The notes under the pieces were generated by a model. The model was not told the origin of the DNA, ran no database searches, and saw nothing but the letters and a program-made list of their open reading frames with translations. The position numbers and the translations under genes are program-made. A stretch of 64,000 bases of DNA, taken from assembly GCA_965208065.1 (NCBI GenBank), contig OZ242313.1:1302001-1366000 (forward strand). The letters run 5' to 3'. Source of the DNA: Bin103 sp002238925. GTDB lineage: Bacteria > Spirochaetota > Spirochaetia > SZUA-6 > Bin103. Position 1 is the stretch's first letter. Every line of letters starts with the position of its first letter. This document shows, one piece after another, positions 15,974 to 25,058 of the stretch.

Positions 15974-18484
15974 TCAGTAGTAGAGGGCGCGCAGGCTGAA
16001 GGTGCGGCGGAGGAGGGGGAGGATGCCGCCCGGACGCACGTCCTTGAGCGCGGTCTGGTACTGGGCGTGCAGTTCCTGCCAGGTGCTGCCGCGTTCGCCG
16101 GGGTCGAAGGAGGTGCGGTAGCGGAGCATGGTGTAGAGGGCGGCGAAGCGGCCGATCTGGGGATACTGCCGGGCGTACTCCTGCACGGTATGGGCGTGCG
16201 GCTTGAGCGCGCAGCCGGCGCTGGCCATGCGCATGTACAGCAGCTTGCCGAGGGCGCGCAGGCCGCCGGCGTCGGTGTGCCGGGCGCGCACGGTGAGCCA
16301 GCCCTCGCGCCCGTAGCGCAGGCCGTAGGCGCCGACGATGCCGGCCGCGGCCAGGGTGCCGATCACGGTCAGGGCGAAGCGCCACGGGAACACGAAGTCG
16401 CGCGGCACCGGCACCTCTTCCACTTCGATGATCGGGATCACGATGTCGAGCGAGTTGGCGTCGGAGCCGGGCGGCGGCGTCTTGGCGTGGGCGGTGGTTT
16501 CGAAGTCGATCCAGCCGAAGTCGGGCAGCCAGAACTGGGTCCAGGAGTGGCGGTGCGCGGTGGTGATCAGGTACAGCTCCTCCACCGGGTACTCCTGCAA
16601 CGGCTCGATTGCCTGGCGCAGGATGGCGGCGCCGCGCGCATGCTGGGGGGTTTGCAGGGACTTGGCGCCCAGGTAGCCGGTCACCACCCGCGTCGGGATG
16701 CCGAGCATGCGCCCCAGGATCGCCGAGGTGTTGGAGAACTCGGTGCAGTCGCCGGCCTTGGTCTCGAACAGGAAGTTGTCGACGTGGGAGATCGAAACAT
16801 CGTCGGTAAAGCCGATCTCGTACTGGTAGTCGCCGTAGCTGCGCAGGAGCTGGTCGATCCTTTCGAAGTCGGTGTCCGCTTCGGTCACCACCTCGTCCAG
16901 GTAGGTCTGGAAGCGCGCCCGCTGCTCGTCGGCCAGCGGTACCTCCAGGAAGTCGCTCATGCGCGCGCGCTCGCGGTCGGACAGCGGGCGCGCCTGACTC
17001 CAGCCGGGCGCGCCGGCGGTGCTCACCTGGGAAACCACCCGGTAGGAAAGGTCGAACGGGTGGTAGCGGCGCTGTTGCACGGTGGGCTCCACGGCAAGCG
17101 GGCGGTAGGCCATGACCCGCTCCGGGATGGTGGAAAAGAAGCCGTGTTCGAGCAGGCTGCGGCCCAACTCGCGCGGCGGTTCGGGATCTTCCCAGGTTTC
17201 GAACAGGCGGCGGTAGACCAGTTCGTTGAGCGGTTCGTCGCGCGAGTAGGAGAACCCGAGGGTGCCGTCGAACAGGCCGAAGTAGCCGTCGGCGGCGTAC
17301 ACGGGATCCTGGTCGCTGACGATGATCATTACCGCGTGCTGCTGGTTTTCGCCTTCGCCGTCACCGCTGTCCTGGTTGCCGTCGCCTTCCTCGCCGGTCT
17401 CGCCCTGATTCGAGTCATTGGGCTCGCCGGAGCCGCCGCCGGATTGTCCCTGCTCGCCCGTGCTGCCGCCGCCGCTGCCGTCGGTCTGCCCCTGTTCCTG
17501 ACCCTGGTTCGGCTGTGGTTGGGGTTGCTGTGGCTGCTGCGGCTGCCTGCGCTGCTCCCACTCGCGCGCCGGTATGCCCACCAGGCCCGGCATCTGCCCG
17601 GCCTCGCCCTCGCCGCCGTCGCCTTCCTGCTGGTTCTGCTGCTGGTCGCCCTGCCCGCCGCCGCCGCTCTCATCCTGCTCGAACGGCTGGCCGCGCAGGT
17701 TGCCGCCCGGCGGCGCGTCGCTGAAGTCGTCGACCGGCACCGGCGGCGACGGTGGCAACTCATTGAGTTCGTTGAAGGCGATCTGGTGCTCCACGAAATT
17801 GGGCGGCAGGATGATGGCGAGCACGATGATGAGCGGGATGATGACCGATGCGAACAGGGTCACCTCGCGGCGCCCGCGGCGGCGGTCCTCGGCGCGTCCG
17901 GTGCCGGGGCGCCGGTTCGGGAACGCGGCTTGGTAGATCACGATGCCGTGCAGCAGGAAGCCGCCGACCGCGACCAGCAGGATCACCGTGGTGAGCAGCG
18001 AGCTGGCCCCGGAGATCTCTGCCGACGCGCGCGAGAAGCGCAGCATCTTGACGTAGATGTAGCCGATGAAAAACAGCTCGGCGGCGGCGATGGTGTGGCC
18101 GTACTCGCGCGAACCGAAGATCAGCAGGGTGAGCAGGAAGGCGCCGGCGCCGGCGCCGGCCACCAGCCACGCCGCGCTGTCGAAGCCGGTGCCGAACGCG
18201 ATGGCCGCCACCACGGCCAGGCCGGCGGCGGCGAGCAGGTGCGGCGGGCGCAGCCATACGCGGGCACGGGCGGCCAGGCGCACCAGGCGGCCGCGGCGGA
18301 GGATCGGCGTGCTGCCGGTGGCGGCATGGCGCAGCGAGTAGGCCAGCAGCATCTCCAGCGGCACCAGCGCGAACCACACCAGGTAGCCGGCGCGGTCGTA
18401 GGGCACCGTGACCGCCGGGTGCACCAGCGGCATCGCCACCGCCAGGCCGTACACCAGCAGGCGGGTCAGGAAGAGGAGGTGCAC
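15974..18484 (-). CDS. Membrane-anchored transglutaminase-like protein (TgpA/DUF3488 type)
   Basis: About 836 residues from a GTG at 18484, which overlaps the end of the DUF58 gene by 19 bp. The first 230 residues hold about six hydrophobic helices. A Gln/Gly/Glu-rich linker (about residues 265-400) follows, then the transglutaminase core with the triad Cys580 in AGDCTEF, His646 in RHSWTQFW and Asp660 in FGWIDFE. A single late membrane helix (FALTVIGTLAAAGIVGAYG) precedes a cytoplasmic tail. The gene order MoxR, DUF58, transglutaminase is a well-known conserved cluster of unclear function. Substrates are unknown; peptide or protein crosslinking or hydrolysis at the envelope is possible. Confidence 0.88.
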   Translation of the reverse strand: MHLLFLTRLLVYGLAVAMPLVHPAVTVPYDRAGYLVWFALVPLEMLLAYSLRHAATGSTPILRRGRLVRLAARARVWLRPPHLLAAAGLAVVAAIAFGTGFDSAAWLVAGAGAGAFLLTLLIFGSREYGHTIAAAELFFIGYIYVKMLRFSRASAEISGASSLLTTVILLVAVGGFLLHGIVIYQAAFPNRRPGTGRAEDRRRGRREVTLFASVIIPLIIVLAIILPPNFVEHQIAFNELNELPPSPPVPVDDFSDAPPGGNLRGQPFEQDESGGGGQGDQQQNQQEGDGGEGEAGQMPGLVGIPAREWEQRRQPQQPQQPQPQPNQGQEQGQTDGSGGGSTGEQGQSGGGSGEPNDSNQGETGEEGDGNQDSGDGEGENQQHAVMIIVSDQDPVYAADGYFGLFDGTLGFSYSRDEPLNELVYRRLFETWEDPEPPRELGRSLLEHGFFSTIPERVMAYRPLAVEPTVQQRRYHPFDLSYRVVSQVSTAGAPGWSQARPLSDRERARMSDFLEVPLADEQRARFQTYLDEVVTEADTDFERIDQLLRSYGDYQYEIGFTDDVSISHVDNFLFETKAGDCTEFSNTSAILGRMLGIPTRVVTGYLGAKSLQTPQHARGAAILRQAIEPLQEYPVEELYLITTAHRHSWTQFWLPDFGWIDFETTAHAKTPPPGSDANSLDIVIPIIEVEEVPVPRDFVFPWRFALTVIGTLAAAGIVGAYGLRYGREGWLTVRARHTDAGGLRALGKLLYMRMASAGCALKPHAHTVQEYARQYPQIGRFAALYTMLRYRTSFDPGERGSTWQELHAQYQTALKDVRPGGILPLLRRTFSLRALYY

Positions 18485-20193
18485 AGGTAACTCACTTTGA
18501 GCGGTTGCTCTTCGCGCATCCCCGGTTGCCGTCCGGCAACCGCCGCCGACACCTGCATGCGCCGCTCGCGGGCCAGCAGCCAGCCGCCGCCGGCGCAGGT
18601 CGGCAGCGGCGTGTCGCACACGCTCATCCGGTACGGATCCGGCTCATCCCCGGCGGCGCGTCGCGCCGGAACGGTGCGGAACACGTTCACGTACTGGGCG
18701 CCGCTGCGCTCCACGAAGCGTGGCAGGTCCTCGTCGAACACGGTGGAGAAGATGAACAGCTCGCGCGGCTGCGCGTTGCCGGCGGCGGGCAGTTCGGAGG
18801 TCAGCGGCAGTTCGGCGAGGCGGCGCGCGAGCCGCTCGATCTCGTCCGGGGTGTCGATCCGGTGGCTTTCACCGCCGCTGTCCACCACGAAAACATACTC
18901 CGGGTGGTGCTGTTTGACCACGCGCAGGAAGGTAAGCAGCCAGCTCTTGATAAAGTCCAGATGCATTACCGCGGCCAGGGTCTCGCCGCCGCGGCGGCGG
19001 TAGCGGCGCAGCACGATGTGCAGTTCCTGAGTCTGTTCCTGGGTGATCGGCGAAATGCGCGTAATCAGCTCGCCGAGCCGGCTGGTGGCCTTCCAGTTGA
19101 TATCCTTCAGGCGGTCGCCGGGAATGTACTCGCGCATGAAGTACTGTTCTTCGTCGGAGGTCTGGGCGCGCTGCGTGGTGTCGAAGCCGGTGGAGATCTC
19201 CACCGGCGGCGTGGCCTGTTCGGCGAGCAGGCCGGGCCGCACCACCAGCGTGCGCCGCTCCGGCGGCCGGATCTGGGCGCGCGTCAGCCCGAACACGTCG
19301 CGTACCGTCAGCCGCCCGGTCATGTGCAGCAGGCCGCTGCACGGAAACCACAGCCCGATCGCCGCCTCGCCGCCGGAGGTGGCCGCCTCCCGGTAGCCGC
19401 GCAGCACCGCCCGCCGGCCTGCCTGCAGGCGCCAGGCGATGCGCAGGTGGATGCGGTAGAACAGCCAACTCTTCGCCGCGCGCGTGCGCAGCCGGTGTTG
19501 GGCGCCGTACTCGCGCGCGCCGAGCGGGGCCGAGCTGTCCCACTCGAACTCCACCAGCTTGAAGCGGTACGCCTGCAGCCGCCCGAGCCCGGCCAGCACC
19601 AGCAGGACCAGGAACCCGGTTACCGACAGCAGGAACTCGTGCGGCGACCCGCTCGCGAACGCGCTTCCCAGGAGGTAGACCGCCGCCGCGGCGAGGGCCG
19701 TTCCGAGCAGCGTGAGCGGGTAGTAGTGCAGCACCCGCCGCGCCGCATCGCGCAGAATGTGGTCCAGCGCACCGCCGGCGCGCCGTCCCGGGCGCCCGCG
19801 CGCAACTACCGGCGCCGGCGCCCCGGCTTGCGCCGCGCTGGCTCGCGCCCGTCCGTTGGTGCCGGCCGCGCCCGCGGGGCCGACCCGCCCGTAGCTCAGG
19901 CGCGGGTTGCCGGGCGGCGGCGCCGGGGCCGATGAGGAGGTATGGGTGTCCGTGCCGGCTGCACGTGCGCGGACCGAGCTGCCGGGGCGGTCCCGGCGAG
20001 CCGCGCGGTGTGAGGCGGAAGCCGGTGCAGGGCGTACGTACGAGCCCGGCAAGCCCGCCCTCGCCGAGACCGCGGTGCCGCGCCCGGCAGCGGGATGTGC
20101 GGCGCGGCCCGGCATGCCCCGGTGGTAACCGCCGCCGGTGTCGCGGCGCGTGCGACTGCGGGTGGAGAGGGTTGCAGCGCCGCTCGCGGTCAT
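18466..20193 (-). CDS. DUF58 domain protein of the MoxR cluster
   Basis: A 575-residue protein. Residues 1-145 are Ala/Arg/Pro/Gly-rich and poorly ordered. Two membrane helices follow at about residues 150-200 (YPLTLLGTALAAAAVYLLG and LLSVTGFLVLLVLAGLG). The DUF58 signature YIPGDRLKDINWKATSRLGEL is near residue 350; downstream lies a von Willebrand-like fold. The start is 8 bp after the MoxR stop, which supports 20193 although the N-terminus is unusually long and a later start cannot be excluded. DUF58 proteins are thought to work with MoxR ATPases in maturation of protein complexes. Confidence 0.88.
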   Translation of the reverse strand: MTASGAATLSTRSRTRRDTGGGYHRGMPGRAAHPAAGRGTAVSARAGLPGSYVRPAPASASHRAARRDRPGSSVRARAAGTDTHTSSSAPAPPPGNPRLSYGRVGPAGAAGTNGRARASAAQAGAPAPVVARGRPGRRAGGALDHILRDAARRVLHYYPLTLLGTALAAAAVYLLGSAFASGSPHEFLLSVTGFLVLLVLAGLGRLQAYRFKLVEFEWDSSAPLGAREYGAQHRLRTRAAKSWLFYRIHLRIAWRLQAGRRAVLRGYREAATSGGEAAIGLWFPCSGLLHMTGRLTVRDVFGLTRAQIRPPERRTLVVRPGLLAEQATPPVEISTGFDTTQRAQTSDEEQYFMREYIPGDRLKDINWKATSRLGELITRISPITQEQTQELHIVLRRYRRRGGETLAAVMHLDFIKSWLLTFLRVVKQHHPEYVFVVDSGGESHRIDTPDEIERLARRLAELPLTSELPAAGNAQPRELFIFSTVFDEDLPRFVERSGAQYVNVFRTVPARRAAGDEPDPYRMSVCDTPLPTCAGGGWLLARERRMQVSAAVAGRQPGMREEQPLKVSYLCTSSS

Positions 20194-20201
20194 GCTCCCG
20201 C

Positions 20202-21347
20202 TCAGGAGGTGGCGGCCATCGCTGCCGCGCGCCCGCTGTCCGGCACGTCCCGCGGCGCCGGCCGCCGGCCATCCACCGGCACCGTGTCCAGGATCTCCTG
20301 CAGCACCCCGGCGGGCGGGGTAGCGGGATCCTGCATGATCAGCCGGTGCGCCACCGCCGGCAGGAAAATCTCCTTGATCAGGTCGACCGATACCCAGTTG
20401 TCGCCGCGCACCAGCGCCAGCGCGCGCGCCATGCGCGACACCTTGACCCCGGTGCGCGGGCTGGCGCCGGTCTCGATGGCCGGGTGGCCGCGCGTCTGAC
20501 GGATCAGGCTCACCAGGTAGGACACCACCTCTTCATGGATGGTGATCGAGTCCACCATGCCCTGCCACTGGTTGAGCCGTTCCTGCGCCACCACCGGCGA
20601 GAAGCCGCGCCAGGAGTCGTCGCGGCCGTGCTGGTGGACGATGCGCTCCTCGTCGTCGTCGCTCGGGTAGCCGAGCGAGAGTTGCACCATGAAGCGGTCG
20701 AGCTGCGGTACCGGCAGCGGGAACAGGTGGGCGCCCTTGAGGTTCATGGTGGCGATGATGAAAAACGGGTCGGGCAGGTGGTAGGTGTTGCCCTCGATCG
20801 AGATGGCCTGCTCCTCCATCGCCTGGAAGAAGCTGCCCTGCGTCTTGGGGGTGAGCAGGTTGATCTCGTCGCACAGCACGAAGTGGGCGAAGATCGGGCC
20901 GCGGTTGAAGATGAGCGAACTGGTGCTGAGCTCGTAGCGGGAGAACCCGAGGATGTCCTGCGGCAGCAGATCGACCGTGCACTGGATGCGGCTGAAGCTC
21001 GAAATCGGCACATTCTCGGCCGACACGTCGGCTACCGACAGGTCCGCGTGAGCCACCTCCCCGTCGCTGCTGTCCGCGCTGCCACGGTGCGGCCCCGTCC
21101 ACTCGATCGACTGCGCCAGCGCGCGGGCGAGCGAGGTCTTGCCGACCCCGTGCGAGTCCGCCAGGATCACATGCCCGCCGGCGATCTTGGCGGCGATCAG
21201 GAACTCCAGGGTGCGCGGGTCGATGTAGATCAGCGAGCGGACGTTGTCGAGCAGGCGCTGAATCTCGGTACTGACGCCGCGCGCGTCGGCAGCGCCCAGG
21301 GTGCCGTTGGCCTGACTCGGCTGCACGGTGTCCAGGGGGTTTCGCAC
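20202..21347 (-). CDS. MoxR-family AAA+ ATPase
   Basis: A 381-residue AAA+ ATPase, started at GTG 21347. The P-loop reads LADSHGVGKTSLARAL, so the first glycine of the usual G-x4-GKT is replaced by Asp. Walker B is LCDEIN near residue 158, followed by TQGSFFQAMEEQAISIEG, the sensor-1 stretch FIIATMN, and PQLDRFMVQLSLGYP. These are MoxR/RavA-class features. Its gene leads the cluster with DUF58 and transglutaminase genes and probably remodels one of their products with ATP. The upstream 144 bp to the divergent AbiE pair should contain the promoter. Confidence 0.9.
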   Translation of the reverse strand: MRNPLDTVQPSQANGTLGAADARGVSTEIQRLLDNVRSLIYIDPRTLEFLIAAKIAGGHVILADSHGVGKTSLARALAQSIEWTGPHRGSADSSDGEVAHADLSVADVSAENVPISSFSRIQCTVDLLPQDILGFSRYELSTSSLIFNRGPIFAHFVLCDEINLLTPKTQGSFFQAMEEQAISIEGNTYHLPDPFFIIATMNLKGAHLFPLPVPQLDRFMVQLSLGYPSDDDEERIVHQHGRDDSWRGFSPVVAQERLNQWQGMVDSITIHEEVVSYLVSLIRQTRGHPAIETGASPRTGVKVSRMARALALVRGDNWVSVDLIKEIFLPAVAHRLIMQDPATPPAGVLQEILDTVPVDGRRPAPRDVPDSGRAAAMAATS

Positions 21348-21491
21348 AATGCCTGCAATGATACCGCACCCCCGAGCCTGCGAAAAGGCGCGCGCCGACC
21401 GTTCACCGGGTGTTCACCGGGTGCCCGCTCTCGCGCTCATGCCTGAAGACATTACGTAGGCAAGCCACGCATACAAACTGCATTTGCGGCA

Positions 21492-21512
21492 ATGTTGACA
21501 ATTATTCAACAT
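21492..21512 (+). promoter_or_regulatory. Operator-like inverted repeat in the AbiE promoter
   Basis: ATGTTGA at 21492-21498 and TCAACAT at 21506-21512 form perfect 7-bp arms around a 7-bp spacer. The left arm includes the TTGACA box (21495-21500) that would be a near-consensus -35 element. AbiEi proteins are known to bind inverted repeats in their own promoter, so this fits an autoregulatory operator. The downstream -10 is not clear. Confidence 0.55.
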
Positions 21513-21530
21513 AGTGGCAGAAATCCGGAT

Positions 21531-22163
21531 ATGCGGGTTGATCTGCCCCACGATCATCCATTCGACTACCAGCTCGCCATGGACCGGCTCGCGAGCTATC
21601 GCGCGCCGCGAAACAAGCTGCGCAACCTGCGCCTCGGCGGCGACGTCGTACGGGTCAGAAAGGGACTGTACGTGGCGCCCACGTTTCCCGACCGGCCGTC
21701 GTCGGTCGATCCCCTGGTGCTGGCGCCCCTGATCTACGGGCCTTCCTACGTCTCCCTGGAGACCGCGCTGAGCTGGTACGGGCTGATTCCCGAACGAGTG
21801 GACGAAATCACCAGCGTCACCTGCAAGCGCGCGAAATTGTTCCGCACACCGCTGGGGCGGTTCAGCTATCTCCCGGTCAACGAAGTTGCCTACAGTTACG
21901 GCGTCGGGCTGCAAAGCGCCGCTGGCGGGTCGTTTTTCCTGGCGGAACCGGAGAAGGCGTTGTGCGACCGGATCGTTCGCGTGCGCGAGGTGCGAGCGCC
22001 GCGGGACATTCCTGCGTTCCTGGAGGACGACCTGCGCGTCGATCTGGACGCTGTAGTGCGGATGCGAGTATCCGCGGTGCGGCAAGTGGCGAGTCGCTAC
22101 CGCCGGCAGAGCGTCAACGCGTTTCTGGCCTGGCTGGAGCGTCACGCGGAGACGCCCCGATGA
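21531..22163 (+). CDS. AbiEi-like antitoxin of a type IV toxin-antitoxin pair
   Basis: About 210 residues. The protein has an N-terminal DNA-binding region (QLAMDRLASYRAPRNKLRNLRLGGDVVRVRKGLYV) and the family block PLVLAPLIYGPSYVSLETALSWYGLIPERV, then TSVTCKRAKLFRTPLGRFSY and FLAEPEKALCDRIV. An in-frame ATG at 21492 exists but lies inside the operator-like repeat and overlaps the apparent -35 box, so ATG at 21531 is preferred. The stop overlaps the start of the next gene (ATGA). In known systems AbiEi represses the operon and neutralises the AbiEii nucleotidyltransferase toxin. Confidence 0.85.
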   Translation: MRVDLPHDHPFDYQLAMDRLASYRAPRNKLRNLRLGGDVVRVRKGLYVAPTFPDRPSSVDPLVLAPLIYGPSYVSLETALSWYGLIPERVDEITSVTCKRAKLFRTPLGRFSYLPVNEVAYSYGVGLQSAAGGSFFLAEPEKALCDRIVRVREVRAPRDIPAFLEDDLRVDLDAVVRMRVSAVRQVASRYRRQSVNAFLAWLERHAETPR

Positions 22164-23035
22164 ATGTCGCACTGCAGGGAATGCTCGACCGCTACCAGCC
22201 GCAGACGCTTGGCGACCACGAGAACGCCTTGAAGGAGATCGTCCAGGAGTTGGCCCTGCTGGGCCTGTGGCGGGCGAAGTTCTTCGAGCGCGCGGCGTTC
22301 TACGGGGGTACGGCGCTGCGCATCTTCCACCGTCTGCCACGCTTCTCCGAGGATATCGACTTCTCGCTGCTGCAGCCGGACCGCGAGTTCAATCTTGCCC
22401 CGTGCCTCGAATCGGTGCGCAAGGAGTTGGCCGCGTTCGGATTCAGCTTCCGCGTTGAGCGCAGGAACAAGCGGGTGAGCACGGCAATCGAGTCCGCGTT
22501 CATCAAGGGCGGTACACGGATCAACCTCGCCCGCATCGGCACTCCGGACTACCTGCGCGCCCGCCTTCCCGACCTGCAACAGGTGCGGATTCGAATCGAG
22601 TTGGACACCGATCCACCGCCGCTGGCCGACTACGAAGTGCTCACGCTGCTCACCCCGATCCCGTTCCAGGTGCGGCTGTTCGACCTGCCGTGCCTGTTTG
22701 CCGGCAAGCTGCACGCCATCCTGTGCCGCAACTGGAAGAGCCGCGTGAAGGGCCGCGACTTCTACGACCTCCTCTGGTATCTCGGCCGGCAGATCCCCTG
22801 CAACCTCCGCCACCTGCAGGCCCGCATGGTGCAAACCGGCCACTGGCAGCCGGATCGGGAACTGGCCATTGCGGACCTGCGCCGGCTCCTTCGGGATCGA
22901 TTCGGGCAGGTGGACTTCGACCAGGCCAGGAGCGACGTACGCCCGTTCATCCGCGACGACGCCGAACTGGAACTGTGGAACACCGCCTTCTTCCAATCCC
23001 TCGCCGAGCGAGTCGAAGCGTCGCGGGCGGCGTAA
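22160..23035 (+). CDS. AbiEii-like nucleotidyltransferase toxin
   Basis: A 291-residue member of the DUF1814/AbiEii family. The nucleotidyltransferase motif appears as YGGTALRIFH, then RFSEDIDFSLL at residues about 50-75 (G-G-T followed by D-x-D). The middle contains KLHAILCRNWKSRVKGRDFYDLLWYL, a conserved block with the K...R-x-K-x-R-D-x-Y-D pattern. Related enzymes transfer nucleotides to tRNA acceptor stems and block growth. It overlaps the antitoxin gene by 4 bp, which suggests translational coupling. All key motifs look intact, so this copy may be functional. Confidence 0.88.
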   Translation: MNVALQGMLDRYQPQTLGDHENALKEIVQELALLGLWRAKFFERAAFYGGTALRIFHRLPRFSEDIDFSLLQPDREFNLAPCLESVRKELAAFGFSFRVERRNKRVSTAIESAFIKGGTRINLARIGTPDYLRARLPDLQQVRIRIELDTDPPPLADYEVLTLLTPIPFQVRLFDLPCLFAGKLHAILCRNWKSRVKGRDFYDLLWYLGRQIPCNLRHLQARMVQTGHWQPDRELAIADLRRLLRDRFGQVDFDQARSDVRPFIRDDAELELWNTAFFQSLAERVEASRAA

Positions 23036-23137
23036 CCGGTCAAGGTCGCCACGCCGTCCGGGCGGAGCGCCGCGCGCACGACTACTCCGGCATTGACAGA
23101 CAAACGGGTCTCTGGCCCCCGTTGAAAACTGGCCGGT

Positions 23138-24211
23138 GTGGCCACGACATTGGATTTCATGGGACGCAGCGCGCGTGCTGGTGGGGCAAGCCGGGCGCCG
23201 GTATCGGCGTATCGGGGGCTGGCGGTTGGCGCCGCCGCCAGCCTGGTGTTCACCGGCCTGATCTGGTTGCTGAGCGGGTGGCTGGCCGACGTGCCCCACG
23301 CTCCCGACGCGGGCGCGTCCTGGTATTACTGGAAGCTGATCGAGCCGACCACGGCCAGCCGCCTGACGGCGTGGGGCTTCTACCTGCTGCACCAGGTGTC
23401 GTTCTGGGCGTTGATCGCCTGGGCGCAGCGGAATGCCGGTCGCAGCCGGCCGCGCTACAGCAAGTCGCTGCGCGCCGTGAACTACCTGGCCCTGGGGGTG
23501 AACGGATCCTTCATCCTGCTGCACCTGGTGCAGACCCATGTCTGGTACGACGGGCTGGCGCAGGACGTGTCGATATGGAGCGCGCTCGGGTCGGTGGCGG
23601 TGATGCTGGTGTGGGTGCTGCTGATGGAGAACCCGCGCCGCGGCCTGTTCTTCGGCAAGAAGGTCGGCTTGCCGCGCCGGCTCACCGATGCCGCCCGCCG
23701 CTACCACGGCTACTACTTCGCCTGGGCCATCGTGTACACGTTCTGGTACCACCCGATGGAAGCCACCAGCGGGCACCTGATCGGGTTCCTGTACATGTTC
23801 CTCCTGATGCTGCAGGGCAGCCTGTTCTTCACCCGCGCGCACGTGAACCGCTGGTGGACGCTAATCCTGGAGGTGGCGGTGCTGGCGCACGGCACCCTGG
23901 TGGCGATCATGCAGGGCGAGGGCATGTGGCCGATGTTCGCGTTCGGGTTCGGCGGCATCTTCGTGATCACCCAGATGCATGGGCTGGGCTGGTCGCGTCC
24001 GGTGCGCGCCCTGGTGCTGGCGGCCTACGTGGCCGGCGTGCTGGCCGTGTACGCGCCGCTCGGCTGGGGCCGCCTGAGCGAAGTACTGCGCATCCCCCTG
24101 ATCGACTACGCCGCCGTGTTCGCCCTGGCCGCCATCATCGGCGGCATCCTCGGCCTGATCCGGCTATTCGGCGGAACACCCGGAGCGGTGAACGAGCAGT
24201 CCGCGGACTGA
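23138..24211 (+). CDS. Hypothetical polytopic membrane protein
   Basis: A 357-residue protein with about nine hydrophobic segments, e.g. GLAVGAAASLVFTGLIWLL near residue 27, SALGSVAVMLVWVLLM near 150, FAWAIVYTFWYHP near 195, GFLYMFLLMLQGSLFF near 215 and YAAVFALAAIIGGILGLIRL near 325. The family is not recognised. GTG at 23138 starts it; ATG at 23159 is an alternative. There is a charged loop with GKKVGLPRRLTDAARRY. The last 160 bp are present again at 26384-26546 as a detached copy, so the gene lies at the edge of a duplicated segment. It follows the AbiE pair by about 100 bp. Confidence 0.75.
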   Translation: MATTLDFMGRSARAGGASRAPVSAYRGLAVGAAASLVFTGLIWLLSGWLADVPHAPDAGASWYYWKLIEPTTASRLTAWGFYLLHQVSFWALIAWAQRNAGRSRPRYSKSLRAVNYLALGVNGSFILLHLVQTHVWYDGLAQDVSIWSALGSVAVMLVWVLLMENPRRGLFFGKKVGLPRRLTDAARRYHGYYFAWAIVYTFWYHPMEATSGHLIGFLYMFLLMLQGSLFFTRAHVNRWWTLILEVAVLAHGTLVAIMQGEGMWPMFAFGFGGIFVITQMHGLGWSRPVRALVLAAYVAGVLAVYAPLGWGRLSEVLRIPLIDYAAVFALAAIIGGILGLIRLFGGTPGAVNEQSAD

Positions 24212-24268
24212 GCCGGGGCGGTACGGGGCGGTATCGATTGTCTTGTGTGTACAGCTTTCATGCTGTAA

Positions 24269-24438
24269 TGTCCGTGTGTGACCATTTCCGTACCGGTACA
24301 CGGCTCGCGGGACGTTCCCAAGGGGACGCTGAACGCAATCCTCAAAGGAGGCGGGGATCCGATGATCTGTTATCCGGCGGTGATCAAATACGATCGCGCA
24401 GAGCGGGTGTTCAATCATCGGCTGGTCCACATCGAGTA
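24269..24438 (+). pseudogene. HicA/HicB toxin-antitoxin remnant
   Basis: Reading from 24269, VPVHGSRDVPKGTLNAILKGGG matches the C-terminal third of HicA mRNA-interferase toxins (the HG.R.V.KGTL..IL pattern). It is followed in frame by MICYPAVIKYD, which looks like a HicB antitoxin N-terminus, then a short tail ending at TAG 24436-24438. The HicA N-terminus with its catalytic His, the HicA stop and nearly all of HicB are missing. The tail sequence (TTCAATCATCGGCTGG and on) recurs at 28598, just before the second VOC copy. Confidence 0.6.
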
Positions 24439-24448
24439 GGCGAAAGAG

Positions 24449-24880
24449 ATGAAGAATCCGCCTGACGGCTGGCCGAGGATTGCGCCCGCCGTGTTCTACC
24501 ACGACGCGGCAGCCGCGATCGACTGGTTGAGCCGCGCCTTTGGCTTCGCGGTGCAGGAGAGGATCGAGAACGACGCCGGGCAGATCGTCCACTCACAGCT
24601 GGTCCTGGACGGCGGGCTCATCATGGTAGGGCAGGTCGGCTTGCACCCCGACCGAACCTTTCCACGGTCTCCGCTGGCGGTCGGCGGCGCAAACACGCAG
24701 GCGCTGGCCGTGTACGTCGACGATGTCGATGCCCACTGCAAACGGGCGCGCGCGGCCGGCGCGGCCATTACGGTGGAGCCGGCCACCCAGGACTACGGCG
24801 AGGGCTACTGGGTGGACCGCACCTACGAGGCGCGCGACCTCGAGGCCCACCACTGGTGGTTCATGCAACGCCTGCGCTGA
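24449..24880 (+). CDS. VOC-superfamily (glyoxalase/PhnB-like) protein
   Basis: A 143-residue single VOC unit with two beta-alpha-beta-beta-beta halves. Landmarks: APAVFYHDAAAAIDWLSRAFGF at the N-terminus, LVLDGGLIMVG near residue 55, LAVYVDDVDAHCKRARAAGA near residue 88, and EGYWVDRTYEARDLEAHHWWF at the end, where the acidic and His positions of the metal site usually lie. Similar proteins act on small substrates such as methylglyoxal adducts or are of unknown function. It starts 10 bp after the HicAB remnant. The first 130 bp recur as a truncated copy at 28643. Confidence 0.88.
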   Translation: MKNPPDGWPRIAPAVFYHDAAAAIDWLSRAFGFAVQERIENDAGQIVHSQLVLDGGLIMVGQVGLHPDRTFPRSPLAVGGANTQALAVYVDDVDAHCKRARAAGAAITVEPATQDYGEGYWVDRTYEARDLEAHHWWFMQRLR

Positions 24881-25058
24881 CACGCTCTTGCACGGCAGCA
24901 GCGCGCCGTGCGCGCCGCTACCGCTGTGACACGGACTGCGCGCCCGTGGCATATGACGAAGGCCGGTCCCGAAATGGCGGCGCAAGGCCAGGTCGGCTTC
25001 CGCCGGTGCCAAACACTTGAGGGAGCCTTCCCGTCAGGCATCCCGTTGTTATGCAGAT

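Noticed and set aside
14924..18490. A plus-strand open frame of nearly 1200 codons
   Set aside because: It lies entirely opposite the PQQ-like and transglutaminase genes, has a His/Arg/Gly-rich composition with no motifs, and is an expected antisense shadow in GC-rich coding DNA.
22142..23842. Long minus-strand frame opposite AbiEii and the membrane protein
   Set aside because: Both plus-strand genes have recognisable motifs or hydrophobic segments; this frame has none.
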